Of a stretch of DNA of 64,000 nt, positions 18,985-30,175 are shown one piece after another (the first letter of the stretch is position 1; each line of letters begins with the position of its first letter). This stretch comes from Aliiroseovarius pelagivivens (lineage in GTDB: Bacteria > Pseudomonadota > Alphaproteobacteria > Rhodobacterales > Rhodobacteraceae): positions 1 through 64,000 of the forward strand of contig NZ_OMOI01000002.1 of assembly GCF_900302485.1 (NCBI RefSeq), in the 5' to 3' direction. Under the pieces are notes generated by a model. It worked only from the letters and a program-made list of their open reading frames with translations. It ran no database searches and was not told the DNA's origin. The translations under genes were made by a program, and so were the position numbers.

Positions 18985-19938
18985 TTAGGTTTTGCGCAGC
19001 AGTCCCAACCGCATCAACATGAACTTCTGCCAAGTGTTTACCTTATAGTAGCGGCGAAACAAATTCTGTGACTTTCCCGTTTGAAATGCGCGGTCAGCCG
19101 CCTGACCCTGGCCGATACGCGAATCCCCTAGATTGCCATTGTTGGTGCGTCCCGAAAGTCGCCCCCCCCATTTCTCTTGCCAGCGCTCCAAGCTGATTGC
19201 ATCAAAATGCACCACGCGCCAATTGTGTTGTTCGCAGATCTCACTGGGGAAGTAGGGAATACGTTTCCCATCAAATTTCGAATAATGGCTATTTGAGTCT
19301 TCGGGATACGCCCCCCGACGCAAAAAGTGCTTACCCAGAGAATGCCCTGCGGTGCCCTTAACCATCTCACGCCAGTCTTTGCCGTAAACCAGCATTGGCA
19401 CAATTTTGGTACGCCGCTGTTTACGCGAAAACCGAAAGCGTTCGTACGTGCAGCCAAATGGCTGCGAGATATCGTCATCTGGCCCCCAAACTGCTTCGGA
19501 GTTTTGCAGTCGCACCCCCGGGAAGCTTTCGGGAAGTTGGGCCAACGCCATCCCAATTGGTCGGTCGCCGGCAATGAATTCATCCGCGTCACAAAAGAAC
19601 AGCCAGTCAGACTTGTTCAGCGCAATCGCGCCATCGCGAAGCGCAAACTGTTTTTGCTGAAGCGAGGGCACGTCCTCATCTGGATAGACCTCTTTCCAGA
19701 AGGCTTCGTCGCATCCCTTAACCGTCACAAACGCGTAAGGCTTTAGCCCTTCAGCCACGGCGTCTGAGACTTCTTTTGTATCGTCGATATACAGAAATAT
19801 CTGTTCGGCTCCGGCGCGCTGGTAATGCTCTACGAATACGCGCAACACCGGCAAACTTTCACGCGCGCAGAGTATGACCGAGAAGCTATCGATACTGTCA
19901 TCCTTGGCAATTTCATCGCGAAAATCAGCGGTCAACAT
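18985..19938 (-). CDS. Glycosyltransferase (GT2/GT92-like), tandem copy A
   Basis: The 317-residue protein is the upstream paralogue of the gene at 17905-18864: SFSVILCARESLPVLRVFVE, QIFLYIDDTKEVSDAV, DWLFFCDADEFIAGDRPIGM, and VNTWQKFMLMRLGLL at the C-terminus. Divergence between the two is considerable, so the duplication is old or one copy arrived separately. No signal peptide is present, so it is expected to act in the cytoplasm on nucleotide-sugar donors. It follows the rplW terminator by about 80 nt and needs its own promoter. Confidence 0.7.
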   Translation of the reverse strand: MLTADFRDEIAKDDSIDSFSVILCARESLPVLRVFVEHYQRAGAEQIFLYIDDTKEVSDAVAEGLKPYAFVTVKGCDEAFWKEVYPDEDVPSLQQKQFALRDGAIALNKSDWLFFCDADEFIAGDRPIGMALAQLPESFPGVRLQNSEAVWGPDDDISQPFGCTYERFRFSRKQRRTKIVPMLVYGKDWREMVKGTAGHSLGKHFLRRGAYPEDSNSHYSKFDGKRIPYFPSEICEQHNWRVVHFDAISLERWQEKWGGRLSGRTNNGNLGDSRIGQGQAADRAFQTGKSQNLFRRYYKVNTWQKFMLMRLGLLRKT

Positions 19939-20022
19939 CTTATGTCAGTCCTGCTCTTGGTGTACCTGCCGCGTTCTACCCTAGAGCGCACGGCGACCCA
20001 ACACCAACTCTATCCAAAAACG

Positions 20023-20053
20023 AAAAAAGCCCCCACCTTGCGGCAGGGGCTTT
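20023..20053 (-). terminator. Intrinsic terminator ending the rpsJ-rplW operon
   Basis: On the minus strand AAAGCCCC pairs with GGGGCTTT and a run of six T follows. It lies 24 nt past the rplW stop and disconnects the S10 operon before rplB. Confidence 0.85.
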
Positions 20054-20076
20054 CTGATTTCACGTCAAGCCGACGA

Positions 20077-20373
20077 TCAAAGACCGGTCGATACGTCGAT
20101 CGTGTTACCCTCTTCCAGGGTTACATAGGCTTTTTTGACGTCTTTACGCTTACCAAGCTGACCACGGAAACGCTTGACTTTACCCTTGGTGATGGTCGTG
20201 TTGACGGCTTTCACCTTCACGCCAAACAGGGTTTCAACAGCTTCCTTGATCTGCGGCTTGTTCGAGTCGATTGCGACTTCGAAAACCACGGCGCCGTTCT
20301 CCGAAGCCATGGTGGCTTTCTCGGTGATGATCGGCTTGCGGATCACGTCGTAGAGTGCAGCTTTATCGGTCAT
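20077..20373 (-). CDS. rplW: 50S ribosomal protein L23
   Basis: The 98-residue protein has [40 protein letters not shown] and [21 protein letters not shown]23 sits at the exit tunnel and docks trigger factor and SRP. It overlaps rplD by 4 nt. In the usual S10 operon rplB would be next; here a terminator follows. Confidence 0.97.
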   Translation of the reverse strand: MTDKAALYDVIRKPIITEKATMASENGAVVFEVAIDSNKPQIKEAVETLFGVKVKAVNTTITKGKVKRFRGQLGKRKDVKKAYVTLEEGNTIDVSTGL

Positions 20374-20987
20374 TTCAGGCGAGCCTCCAGAGCTTCGACA
20401 CCTGCTTTGGTGAGCACCAGAGTGTCACGCTTGAGGATGTCATAGACGTTGGCGCCCATCGACGGCAGGATGTCCAGACCTTCGATGTTACGAGCCGCCA
20501 TAGCGAACTTTTCGTTCACTTCGGCACCGTCGATAACCAGAGCGCGTTTCCAACCCAGATCCTTCACAGCTTTAGCCAGAACAGCGGTTTTGCCGTCAGC
20601 GTCAGCGGTGTCGATCACAACCAGTTCGCCAGCTTGCGCTTTGGCGGACAGGGCGTGCTTCAGACCCAGTTTACGGAATTTTTTGGTCAGGTCATGGCCG
20701 TGGCTGCGAACAACCGGGCCTTTATAAACACCACCACCACGGAAGATCGGTGCCGAACGGGCGCCGTGACGTGCGCCACCGGTGCCTTTTTGGCGATAGA
20801 TCTTCTTGGTCGAGTATTTAACTTCCGACCGTGTTTTCACCTTGTGGGTACCAGCTTGCGCATTACTGCGCTGCCAGCGGACCATACGGTGCAGGATATC
20901 GGCGCGCGGCTCAAGACCGAACAGGGCCTCGTCCAGATCGACCGAACCGGCTTTTTTGCCGTCAAGTTTGATTACATCAAGTTTCAT
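20370..20987 (-). CDS. rplD: 50S ribosomal protein L4
   Basis: The 205-residue protein has [20 protein letters not shown] and the extended loop [20 protein letters not shown] that reaches the exit tunnel. In E. coli L4 also represses the S10 operon by promoting attenuation in its leader, which is relevant to the hairpin in front of rpsJ here. It overlaps both rplC and rplW by 4 nt. Confidence 0.97.
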   Translation of the reverse strand: MKLDVIKLDGKKAGSVDLDEALFGLEPRADILHRMVRWQRSNAQAGTHKVKTRSEVKYSTKKIYRQKGTGGARHGARSAPIFRGGGVYKGPVVRSHGHDLTKKFRKLGLKHALSAKAQAGELVVIDTADADGKTAVLAKAVKDLGWKRALVIDGAEVNEKFAMAARNIEGLDILPSMGANVYDILKRDTLVLTKAGVEALEARLK

Positions 20988-21709
20988 GCTTCACCACCTT
21001 CCGCAGGGGCTTCTTCAGCCGGTGCTTCGGTTGCAGCCGATTTCAGAGCAGCCGGGAACGGAACGTTCTCGGGCAGCTTCTTCTTCACGGCGTCTTTCAC
21101 GGTGACCCAGCCACCTTTCGAGCCAGGGACAGCGCCCTTGATGAATACCAGGCCGCGATCGGCGTCGGTCTTCACGACTTCCAGGTTTTGAGTGGTCACA
21201 CGAACCGAACCCATGTGGCCGGCCATTTTCTTGCCTTTGAAAACCTTACCGGGATCCTGACACTGACCAGTCGAACCGTGCGAACGGTGGCTGATCGAAA
21301 CACCGTGTGTCGCGCGCAGACCGCCGAAGTTGTGACGCTTCATGGCACCGGCAAAGCCTTTACCAATCGAAGTGCCTGCAACGTCGACCTTCTGACCTTC
21401 AACATAGTGCTCGGCCGAGATCTCTTCGCCAACGGCGATCAGGTTTTCAGCAGGAACGCGGAATTCCACCATCTTGCGCTTAGGGGCAACGCCAGCTTTG
21501 GCGAAGTAGCCGCGCATCGGCTTCGAAGTGCGTTTTGCTTTTGCTTCACCAGCACCCAGCTGAACGGCGGTGTAACCGTCGGTCTCTTCGGTGCGGTTGG
21601 CAACAACCTGCAGGTTTTCCAGTTGAAGAACGGTCACAGGGATCTGCTTGCCGTCTTCCATGAACAAGCGGGTCATGCCCACTTTTTTCGCGATAATACC
21701 AGAGCGCAT
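20984..21709 (-). CDS. rplC: 50S ribosomal protein L3
   Basis: The 241-residue protein begins [20 protein letters not shown] and contains [33 protein letters not shown] and the glutamine that is methylated by PrmB in E. coli. It has a roughly 30-residue C-terminal extension rich in alanine, glutamate and proline that the E. coli protein lacks. L3 helps nucleate 50S assembly near the peptidyl-transferase centre. Confidence 0.97.
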   Translation of the reverse strand: MRSGIIAKKVGMTRLFMEDGKQIPVTVLQLENLQVVANRTEETDGYTAVQLGAGEAKAKRTSKPMRGYFAKAGVAPKRKMVEFRVPAENLIAVGEEISAEHYVEGQKVDVAGTSIGKGFAGAMKRHNFGGLRATHGVSISHRSHGSTGQCQDPGKVFKGKKMAGHMGSVRVTTQNLEVVKTDADRGLVFIKGAVPGSKGGWVTVKDAVKKKLPENVPFPAALKSAATEAPAEEAPAEGGEA

Positions 21710-21723
21710 CTGTGATACCCTCC

Positions 21724-22032
21724 TTAGACCGAGATCTGGACGTCAACGCCAGCAGCCAGGTCGAGCTTCATCAGCGCGTCCACGGTCTGCGGGGTCGGGT
21801 CGACGATGTCGAGCAGACGCTTGTGCGTGCGGATCTCGAACTGGTCGCGGGATTTCTTGTCGATGTGAGGACCACGGAGAACCGTGAACTTCTCGATCTT
21901 GTTCGGCAGCGGGATGGGGCCGCGAACGTTTGCACCGGTCCGTTTGGCAGTGTTGACGATCTCTTGTGTGGACGCATCCAGCACACGATAGTCAAACGCC
22001 TTAAGACGGATACGAATGTTTTGACTGGTCAT
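21724..22032 (-). CDS. rpsJ: 30S ribosomal protein S10 (NusE)
   Basis: The 102-residue protein carries [20 protein letters not shown], then [20 protein letters not shown] and [21 protein letters not shown]10 also joins NusB in transcription antitermination. It is the first gene of the S10 unit, 14 nt ahead of rplC, with a short leader that contains an attenuator-like hairpin. Confidence 0.98.
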   Translation of the reverse strand: MTSQNIRIRLKAFDYRVLDASTQEIVNTAKRTGANVRGPIPLPNKIEKFTVLRGPHIDKKSRDQFEIRTHKRLLDIVDPTPQTVDALMKLDLAAGVDVQISV

Positions 22033-22111
22033 AGCATTCGCCCTTTCAGGCAGAGAGTTGATAGGACGACAGGAAGCTCATTCCCCCTGCCCTCGTCGAA
22101 CCCCGGACAAA

Positions 22112-22137
22112 TTCAAAAAGCGGGACCGAATCCCGCT
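22112..22137 (-). promoter_or_regulatory. Attenuator-like hairpin in the rpsJ leader
   Basis: On the minus strand AGCGGGA pairs with TCCCGCT around TTCGG and is followed by TTTT. It lies about 20 nt downstream of the predicted start site and 80 nt ahead of rpsJ, so it could terminate or pause early transcription. In E. coli the S10 leader is attenuated by L4 and NusA; no sequence equivalence is claimed. Confidence 0.55.
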
Positions 22138-22163
22138 AATAAATTCGCCGAGCGAACTCGCGC

Positions 22164-22192
22164 GTAGTACAGGGCGATAGACCATGTGGCAA
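22164..22192 (-). promoter_or_regulatory. Probable promoter of the rpsJ-rplW operon
   Basis: On the minus strand TTGCCA (22187-22192) and TACTAC (22164-22169) are 17 nt apart. The predicted leader is about 125 nt. The -35 sequence is the same as the one proposed for rplB. Confidence 0.55.
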
Positions 22193-22222
22193 GGGGGTAA
22201 ACCCACTTTCACCCTGAAATGC

Positions 22223-22254
22223 AAAACGCGGCTCTCGGATGAGAACCGCGTTTC
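22223..22254 (-). terminator. Intrinsic terminator after the cold-shock gene
   Basis: On the minus strand GAAACGCGGTTCTC pairs with GAGAGCCGCGTTTT; a T-run closes the stem. It lies about 20 nt past the cold-shock stop and just upstream of the S10 promoter. Confidence 0.8.
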
Positions 22255-22274
22255 AAAACTGTATTCGAAAAGGC

Positions 22275-22481
22275 TTATGCCAGTTCGATGTTCACAGCCG
22301 ACTCGCGACCGTCACGGCCAGCTTCAACGTCGAATGTTACTTTTTGGTCGTCAGCCAGACCGGTCAGGCCCGAACGCTCAACAGCCGAGATGTGTACAAA
22401 CACGTCTTTGCCGCCAGTTTCAGGTGCGATGAAGCCGAAGCCTTTAGTAGAGTTGAACCATTTTACGGTGCCATTGGCCAT
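22275..22481 (-). CDS. Cold-shock domain protein (CspA family)
   Basis: The 68-residue protein is a single cold-shock domain: GTVKWFNSTKGFGFIAPE includes RNP1 (KGFGFI) and DVFVHISAVE includes RNP2. It would bind single-stranded RNA and DNA as an RNA chaperone. AGGAG precedes the ATG. The leader of about 75 nt has a GCCGCT/AGCGGC hairpin (22505-22527). It lies between the OMP gene and the S10 operon on the same strand but has its own terminator. Confidence 0.93.
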   Translation of the reverse strand: MANGTVKWFNSTKGFGFIAPETGGKDVFVHISAVERSGLTGLADDQKVTFDVEAGRDGRESAVNIELA

Positions 22482-22913
22482 ATCCGTAGTCTCCTAATTA
22501 AGTTGCCGCTCGCGGAAGTGCAGCGGCCTGGCGAGGTCGGTCTGGATCGAAAGACTGAATGCCATTGTAGGAGACAGTTGGTCGAAAAAGAAAAACGTTA
22601 GCACCCGGCAAATGGGGGGCTGGGGCGCAAATTGCAATAGGTTTCTTTAGAATGAGGTGTTTTTGGCAGTTTTTCGCGGAAATCAGGTAGGCAATCGGCG
22701 CATTTCCAAGGAATAGGGGCGAATTCTATAGAATCAGCGCCCCTCAATCCGCTGCGGAACAACACATCAGCATTGCGTCATTGCGCACTGATATCCGGCC
22801 CACGCTCGTCACGGCTTCTCTATCTATGGCCCCCGAAAGGACACAACCCGCCAGTTAGGCGGGTTGCATGAGATATCGACGAACTGAGCGCCCAGTATAG
22901 TCTGTCCGCAGGA
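22482..22913 (-). other. Cold-shock gene leader and spacer
   Basis: This 432-bp stretch holds the cold-shock leader with its hairpin (22505-22527) and a possible -10 box TACAAT (22564-22569) whose -35 is poor. The remainder up to about 22840 is AT-rich spacer without a credible gene. The OMP terminator lies at 22844-22866. Confidence 0.5.
22844..22866 (-). terminator. Hairpin after the outer-membrane protein gene
   Basis: CAACCCGCC pairs with GGCGGGTTG around a five-base loop, about 48 nt past the stop. The T-run is interrupted, so termination may be weak. Confidence 0.55.
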
Positions 22914-23510
22914 TCAGAACGAGCGCATCACGCCCAGGCGAAGGTTGATACTGTCATAGTTGCTTACATATCCACCAGGCTGGCCGCCGCTATTGCGATA
23001 TGCGTCATAGATGACTTCGCCAAACAGCTTGGTTGCGTCATTCAACTGGCGGCTCGTACCAAGCCCGATGGTAAGACCTTTGACGTTCCCGCTGTCGACA
23101 CTGAAAGGGGAAACCGCAAAATCACCAAAGACAGCCCCGTAGCCAAGCTTGCCATAGACGTCATACTCGCCCATTTGCTGACCGACGACACCCACCACGC
23201 GCAGGTTGGCGGCCTGTTTGCACAAAGCGGGCGCCGGATTGAAACCCGAACACTCGTCGAAGTCACCATTCAATGTGATCGATGCGCTTGCTTCGTAACC
23301 GTAGAAGAAATTTCCACTGTTGATGCGGTTCCCCAGCACAACCGCGATACCCGGCACGATTTTGTCATGCTCATAATTGCCAAACGAGGGGACCTCGGAG
23401 GTTGCTTTGGAAACATCCAACGCGACACCCCAATAGCCTTCGGCCTGAGCTGCACTCGTCGCACACGCTATGCCGATCGCGGCAGCGATAGCTTTTGATT
23501 GAATTCCCAT
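22914..23510 (-). CDS. Putative outer-membrane beta-barrel protein
   Basis: The 198-residue protein has a signal peptide (MGIQSKAIAAAIGIACATSA, cleavage after AQA). The mature part alternates polar and hydrophobic residues in short stretches (YWGVALDVSKA, FFYGYEASASITL, YDVYGKLGYGAVF, INLRLGVMRSF) and ends in phenylalanine, as expected for an eight-strand barrel. One extracellular loop carries a cysteine pair (DECSGFNPAPALC). Its role is unknown. The ATG at 23510 has AAGG upstream; the longer frame to 23552 is not needed. Confidence 0.68.
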   Translation of the reverse strand: MGIQSKAIAAAIGIACATSAAQAEGYWGVALDVSKATSEVPSFGNYEHDKIVPGIAVVLGNRINSGNFFYGYEASASITLNGDFDECSGFNPAPALCKQAANLRVVGVVGQQMGEYDVYGKLGYGAVFGDFAVSPFSVDSGNVKGLTIGLGTSRQLNDATKLFGEVIYDAYRNSGGQPGGYVSNYDSINLRLGVMRSF

Positions 23511-23928
23511 AGTCAGCCCTTCTTTTTTCCCGCCAGCAGAAAGTGCGGCCAAATTTCGTATACTTTTGAGTTAGTAATCTTTCATAGCGGAACCCATCAA
23601 CACCAATCTAGGCCTCACTTAGAGGTGACCTTTGTGATGATGCAGTTTCAACACTCACTTCAGGAGGAACAGATCCCCCCTAACGCAAAACAGGGGTTCG
23701 TTCGTGCGTCCCTTACCTATCTTCTGCGCCCCTAAGCTCGCGGTGGCTTGGAGCCGCCGTCTCACCTGTCACTGTCAGAACGCCGAGCGTTCTGACTTGA
23801 TGATCTTCGGCACATGTTTGAGGCGCGTCTCGATACCATAGACGTCGTACAAAAAAGGCCTCCCCTACGGGAGGCCTTTTCATATCTTCTGTATCTCTAG
23901 GCTCTCGCCCTAAGAACGCTGGGCGTTC
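23511..23928 (-). other. Spacer with a degenerate copy of the tuf 3' end
   Basis: This 418-bp region contains the tuf terminator (23853-23880) and, at 23774-23812, a segment strikingly like the tuf 3' end: a perfect palindrome GTCAGAACGC/GCGTTCTGAC (23774-23796) next to TGATGATCTTCG, against CTAAGAACGC/GCGTTCTTAG next to CGATGATCTTCG in tuf. It could be a remnant of an older tuf duplication or a small repeat family. No intact gene is seen in the rest; the frame at 23499-23735 on the plus strand looks spurious. Confidence 0.45.
23853..23880 (-). terminator. Intrinsic terminator after tuf (str copy)
   Basis: AAAAGGCCTCCC pairs with GGGAGGCCTTTT around CTAC. The same hairpin with a changed loop (ACAC) follows the other tuf at 46955-46982. 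Confidence 0.9.

Positions 23929-23932
<4 letters not shown>
23910..23932 (-). repeat. Inverted repeat spanning the tuf stop codon
   Basis: CTAAGAACGC and GCGTTCTTAG form a perfect ten-base-pair stem with a TGG loop. The tuf stop codon (23929-23931) is inside the stem. An identical element is at 47012-47034 at the other tuf, and a diverged one is at 23774-23796. Confidence 0.75.
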
Positions 23933-25104
<1,172 letters not shown>

Positions 25105-25814
25105 GATGGCCTCCTTTTAGTGATCACGGTGCACTCATTCGCAACCGCAAATTTGCTCGGACCGAGATATGGTCCGAATATTTCGATATCTGACCGGTAT
25201 TTCTCGAGGATCTTCCGGCAAAGCTCTTCTGTCACAGCACCCGACGGCAAACGCTTTACATAGGCGTTTTTACTTTTCAGAAGTTCGACCTCAGTTCCAG
25301 CGCGCTCGTTGATCGCAACCGGCACTTCGGCAATCTCTGAAAAATTGTAAATGCGGTCGAAATACTCCGGGTTATCCCCCAGAAAATAGTCCAACGGCAG
25401 CGAGTGTTTTCTGATGACGTTGCTTGCGGATTGATAATCTTCAAGTCGGTCAACGAACTCAGCCAAATCGGGCGTCAGGCTGAGTCCTTTCTTTTCTAGT
25501 TGCGCGCGCCGCTGCTGTAGTTTCTCAGGCTTATCTAGCACCTTAGATTCATAGCAGGACACAACACGGTCCACAGGATGGCGGACAACTGCAAACTTCC
25601 AGGCGTCTTTTTGCCCTTGATTTTTCAGCTTCCGAAACGGCACGGAGTCGACGACCCCGTGCAGAGTTTTACCGTCCTTTGCAAGCTCGGTTTCTTTGAA
25701 AGGCTTTCCATACTCCACCTTCACACAGAAGGCTTTCAATGCCGAACAGGCGCATTTCGGCACCGAGGCATAGAGAATATTTGAGCGTTCCAAATACATC
25801 GAAGCGACCTCGAA

Positions 25815-27932
25815 TTAGGCGAATTTCGCCTGAATTTCATCCGAGATGTTCTGCGGAACCGGATCGTAATGCGAGAACTGCATCGTGAACTGCGCACGGC
25901 CCGAAGACATCGAGCGCAGCGTGTTGATGTAGCCGAACATGTTGGCCAGCGGTACGTTGGCGTCAATTGCCACAGCGTTGCCGCGCGGCTCTTGACCCGA
26001 CACCTGACCGCGACGCGAGGTCAAATCGCCGATGATACCACCGGTGTATTCCTCGGGCGTGATCACTTCCACTTTCATGATCGGCTCAAGCAGCTTGGCG
26101 CCAGCCAAACGCATACCTTCGCGCATACACATACGTGCAGCGATTTCGAAGGCCAGAACCGACGAGTCAACGTCGTGGAACTTACCGTCGTTCAAGGCAA
26201 CCTTGAAGTCGATCACGGGGAAGCCAGCCAAGGGGCCGCTATCCATAACCGAGTTGATGCCTTTTTCAACACCGGGGATGTATTCCTTCGGAACAGCACC
26301 ACCAACGATGCGGCTTTCGAACGAATAGCCTTCGCCCGCTTCAGTCGGCATGATTTCCATTTTGACTTCAGCGTACTGACCCGAACCACCCGACTGTTTC
26401 TTGTGGGTGTAGGTGTGCTCGATCGCCTTCGAGATGGTCTCGCGATAAGCAACCTGCGGCGCACCAATGTTGGCTTCCACTTTGAATTCGCGCTTCAGAC
26501 GGTCCACCAGGATGTCCAGGTGAAGTTCGCCCATGCCCTTCATGATGGTCTGACCGCTTTCGATGTCAGTTTCCACACGGAACGAGGGGTCTTCAGCAGC
26601 CAGACGGCCCAGACCTTGCGACATCTTCTCTTGGTCAGCCTTGGTTTTCGGCTCGACCGCGATCTCGATGACGGGATCAGGGAAAGTCATGGTTTCCAGA
26701 ACCACCGGATCGTTAACGGCACAGATCGTGTCGCCAGTGGTGGTGTCTTTCAGACCAGCCAGAGCGATAATGTCGCCAGCGAACGCTTCCGTGATTTCTT
26801 CACGATCGTTCGAGTGCATCATCATCATACGGCCAACGCGCTCTTTCTTACCTTTGGTCGAGTTCAAAAGCGTGTCGCCTTTGTTCAGGACACCCGAGTA
26901 AACGCGGGTAAAGGTCAGCGAGCCAACGAAGGGGTCGTTCATGATTTTGAACGCCAGAGCCGAGAAGGCCATGTCGTCATCAGCACGACGTGCGATGTTA
27001 CGCTCTTCGTTCTCGTCGCCCGGCTTGAAGCCCATGTAATCAACAACGTCCAGCGGGCTGGGCAGATAGTCGATCACAGCGTTCAGAAGCGGCTGAACAC
27101 CTTTGTTTTTGAAGGCCGAACCACCCAGAACCGGAACGAAGTCCAGCGCCAGAGTACCCTTACGCAGTAGTGCGCGCAGGGTTGGGACGTCAGGCTCGTT
27201 GCCTTCCAGATAGGCTTCCATGGCGTCGTCGTCTTGTTCGACGGCGGCTTCGATCATCTTCTCGCGCCACTCGTTGGCCATGTCCTGCAGGCTTTCGCGG
27301 ATCGGAACACGAATCCACGATGCACCAAGGTCTTCACCCTGCCACAGCCATTCTTCCATGTTCACCAGGTCGATCAGACCTTCCAGCTCGGTTTCAGCAC
27401 CGATCGGAATGCCAACCGGTACAGCGCGGGCGCCAGTACGGTCTTCGATCATTGCAACACAGTTGAAGAAGTCAGCGCCGATTTTGTCCATCTTGTTGAC
27501 GAACACCATACGCGGAACCTTGTAGCGGTCAGCCTGACGCCACACGGTTTCGGTCTGGGGCTCAACACCAGCGTTGGCGTCAAGAACACAAACAGCACCA
27601 TCGAGAACCGCCAGCGAACGCTCAACTTCAATGGTGAAGTCAACGTGGCCGGGAGTGTCGATGATGTTCATGCGGTGCTTAGGCGTCTGAGCGGTTTCAC
27701 CGTCTTCGGTGCGTTCCCAGAAGGTGGTCGTCGCAGCCGAGGTGATGGTGATCCCGCGTTCCTGCTCCTGCTCCATCCAGTCCATGGTGGCTGCACCATC
27801 GTGCACCTCACCGATGTTGTGGGATTTGCCGGTGTAGTACAGGATACGCTCGGAGCAGGTGGTTTTACCTGCGTCGATGTGAGCCATAATACCGAAGTTG
27901 CGGTACAGCTCGAGCGGATATTCGCGTGCCAT
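25815..27932 (-). CDS. fusA: Elongation factor G
   Basis: The 705-residue protein has the P-loop [19 protein letters not shown], the switch [27 protein letters not shown], and domains IV and V with [20 protein letters not shown] near the C-terminus. It drives ribosome translocation and, with RRF, recycling. It follows rpsG by 21 nt. Confidence 0.99.
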   Translation of the reverse strand: MAREYPLELYRNFGIMAHIDAGKTTCSERILYYTGKSHNIGEVHDGAATMDWMEQEQERGITITSAATTTFWERTEDGETAQTPKHRMNIIDTPGHVDFTIEVERSLAVLDGAVCVLDANAGVEPQTETVWRQADRYKVPRMVFVNKMDKIGADFFNCVAMIEDRTGARAVPVGIPIGAETELEGLIDLVNMEEWLWQGEDLGASWIRVPIRESLQDMANEWREKMIEAAVEQDDDAMEAYLEGNEPDVPTLRALLRKGTLALDFVPVLGGSAFKNKGVQPLLNAVIDYLPSPLDVVDYMGFKPGDENEERNIARRADDDMAFSALAFKIMNDPFVGSLTFTRVYSGVLNKGDTLLNSTKGKKERVGRMMMMHSNDREEITEAFAGDIIALAGLKDTTTGDTICAVNDPVVLETMTFPDPVIEIAVEPKTKADQEKMSQGLGRLAAEDPSFRVETDIESGQTIMKGMGELHLDILVDRLKREFKVEANIGAPQVAYRETISKAIEHTYTHKKQSGGSGQYAEVKMEIMPTEAGEGYSFESRIVGGAVPKEYIPGVEKGINSVMDSGPLAGFPVIDFKVALNDGKFHDVDSSVLAFEIAARMCMREGMRLAGAKLLEPIMKVEVITPEEYTGGIIGDLTSRRGQVSGQEPRGNAVAIDANVPLANMFGYINTLRSMSSGRAQFTMQFSHYDPVPQNISDEIQAKFA

Positions 27933-27953
27933 GGTGTTCGTCCTTCCTTGGCG

Positions 27954-28436
<483 letters not shown>

Positions 28437-28808
28437 TTACTTCGGACGCTTGGCGCCGTATTTCGAACGACGTTGCTTACGGTCTTTGACGCCCTGGGTA
28501 TCCAACACACCACGCAGGATGTGGTAACGGACACCCGGAAGGTCTTTTACACGACCGCCACGGATCAGAACCACAGAGTGCTCCTGAAGGTTGTGGCTTT
28601 CACCGGGGATGTAGGAGATGACCTCGAAGCCGTTGGTCAGGCGAACCTTCGCAACTTTACGCATAGCCGAGTTCGGCTTTTTAGGGGTCGTGGTGTAAAC
28701 GCGGGTACATACACCGCGCTTTTGGGGGCAAGATTCCAGGTGCTGCGACTTGGAACGCTTGACTTTGGGCTGACGCGGCTTGCGGATCAGCTGTTGGATC
28801 GTTGGCAT
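28437..28808 (-). CDS. rpsL: 30S ribosomal protein S12
   Basis: The 123-residue protein begins [20 protein letters not shown] and contains [19 protein letters not shown] and [14 protein letters not shown], so the lysines whose mutation gives streptomycin resistance are wild type. S12 acts in decoding. It opens the str operon after a 220-nt leader. Confidence 0.98.
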   Translation of the reverse strand: MPTIQQLIRKPRQPKVKRSKSQHLESCPQKRGVCTRVYTTTPKKPNSAMRKVAKVRLTNGFEVISYIPGESHNLQEHSVVLIRGGRVKDLPGVRYHILRGVLDTQGVKDRKQRRSKYGAKRPK

Positions 28809-29035
28809 AGGGCTCTTTTCCCGTTTCTCAACTCAGTCTACGCAGGGAAACCCCCACGCGGTTAAATCTGTTTCGCGTTTCAGGATTGTGACAACCCACA
28901 AAACGAAAACCCGCGAGCGTTTCCATTCCGAGGCAAACGTCGCGGTTGGTTCACAGAGGATCGGCGCTTCAAAGTAGCCCGAACTTGATCCCTCAATTCT
29001 TGGATAGCCGGGTTAAACCCAGCTGGATGCTCGCG

Positions 29036-29064
29036 CGTATAGAGGGAGTCGCTGGTACTGTCAA
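29036..29064 (-). promoter_or_regulatory. Strong promoter of the str operon
   Basis: On the minus strand TTGACA (29059-29064) and TATACG (29036-29041) are 17 nt apart; the -35 is a perfect sigma-70 consensus and the best promoter in the window. Confidence 0.8.
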
Positions 29065-29080
29065 CAGCGGGCCCTCTGCA

Positions 29081-29109
29081 TTGCGGCGCGGCTGGCCCCC
29101 TTGTAGGCT
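29081..29109 (+). promoter_or_regulatory. Candidate promoter of the glycosyltransferase gene
   Basis: TTGCGG (29081-29086) and TAGGCT (29104-29109) are 17 nt apart, with GGGAG about 25 nt downstream ahead of the ATG. It is nearly back-to-back with the str promoter. Confidence 0.4.
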
Positions 29110-29144
29110 GCCGAAAGCCGATTGTCCAATACCGGGAGTTTCAG

Positions 29145-30170
29145 ATGAAGGGCACCTTATTGCTGGCCTGCATGCGAAACGAAGGCGCGTTCGTACTGGA
29201 ATGGTTGGCTTGGAACCGGATGCTCGGGTTCGAGAAATTCCTGATCATGCACAACGATTGCACTGATCGGATGCCGCAGCTTTTACGGCTACTCGAACGT
29301 CACGACATTCTGGCTGCAAAGCGTCATCACCCCCAACCCAATGAAACCCCTTTGGGGTCCGCCTATAAGGCGGCGCGCTCGCATCCGTTTCTGAAGCAAT
29401 GCGACTGGATGTTTTCCTGTGATGTGGACGAGTATCTGGTGATCCGCAAAGGAAATGGAACCATTGACGAGCTGATCGGAAATGGTGCGGAAGACCGGTT
29501 TCGCGGAATGTCCATTCACTGGCTGGTTTACGGCACAGGGGACGAGGATCAATGGGAAGACCGCTTTGTCCACCAGCGTTTCCTGAAAAGTGCGCCAGAA
29601 AAGGCCCGCCAGAACAACTGCGTCAAAAGCTTCGTCTACAAGCCGTTGGAGTTTGGGCGCCTGCGCTCGCACGCGCCGAAATTTTGGCGTGGTGAGGGAT
29701 CGTGGGACACCGGCAGCAATCACTGGGTCTTCTCGGACGAAAGTTGGTTCGAGGATTACCATCCAACCAAGAATGCTTTGAACGGATCACACCACAAACT
29801 GATCACCCATAAAGTTGCGCATCTGAACCACTATATCCTGCAAACGAAAGAACAGTTCACCTTCAAGAAGGGAAGCCCCGGTTCCGCCGGGTCGGTCAAT
29901 CGCTATACGGATGATTTCTTCGACCGGTTCAATCACGTCAGTGTCGCGAACCCCTCCACGCTGGCATTCAAGGATCGCTTCGATACGGAATATGCCAAGC
30001 TTGTTGCCATCCCGGGCGTGCTACGGCTGCACCATCTATGCTGCGCCGATCTGGTGAAAGCGATGTGTGCCAAACGCGAAGATGATCACCGCTTGGATCC
30101 GCGCTTTGTATATCACAAGGATATGGCCCAAAGCCTTCCCAAGCCCGAGCCGCGGGACCAGTCGGCCTAG
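29145..30170 (+). CDS. Glycosyltransferase family 2-like protein
   Basis: The 341-residue protein begins MKGTLLLACMRNEGAFVLEW, with LGFEKFLIMHNDCTDR and the DxD region WMFSCDVDEYLVI, the layout of the same Glyco_tranf_2_4/DUF23 group as the tandem pair at 17905-19938. Sequence identity to them is lower and the C-terminus (LRLHHLCCADL...) differs. GGGAG precedes the ATG. It is divergent from the str operon and probably acts on surface glycans. Confidence 0.7.
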   Translation: MKGTLLLACMRNEGAFVLEWLAWNRMLGFEKFLIMHNDCTDRMPQLLRLLERHDILAAKRHHPQPNETPLGSAYKAARSHPFLKQCDWMFSCDVDEYLVIRKGNGTIDELIGNGAEDRFRGMSIHWLVYGTGDEDQWEDRFVHQRFLKSAPEKARQNNCVKSFVYKPLEFGRLRSHAPKFWRGEGSWDTGSNHWVFSDESWFEDYHPTKNALNGSHHKLITHKVAHLNHYILQTKEQFTFKKGSPGSAGSVNRYTDDFFDRFNHVSVANPSTLAFKDRFDTEYAKLVAIPGVLRLHHLCCADLVKAMCAKREDDHRLDPRFVYHKDMAQSLPKPEPRDQSA

Positions 30171-30175
30171 CGTGA

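Larger units (their letters stand above)
28809..29144. other. Divergent control region between rpsL and a glycosyltransferase gene
   Basis: This 336-bp region holds the str leader and promoter (29036-29064) on the minus strand and a candidate promoter (29081-29109) for the glycosyltransferase gene on the plus strand. The str leader is long (about 220 nt) and has weak stem-loops with a T-rich segment near 28900, which could serve regulation. No coding sequence is credible. Confidence 0.55.

Noticed and set aside
23499..23735. Plus-strand frame of 78 codons before the str tuf terminator
   Set aside because: It overlaps the OMP signal-peptide region, lacks a suitable ribosome-binding site at its start and matches nothing I recognise. 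A shorter start inside it cannot be excluded.
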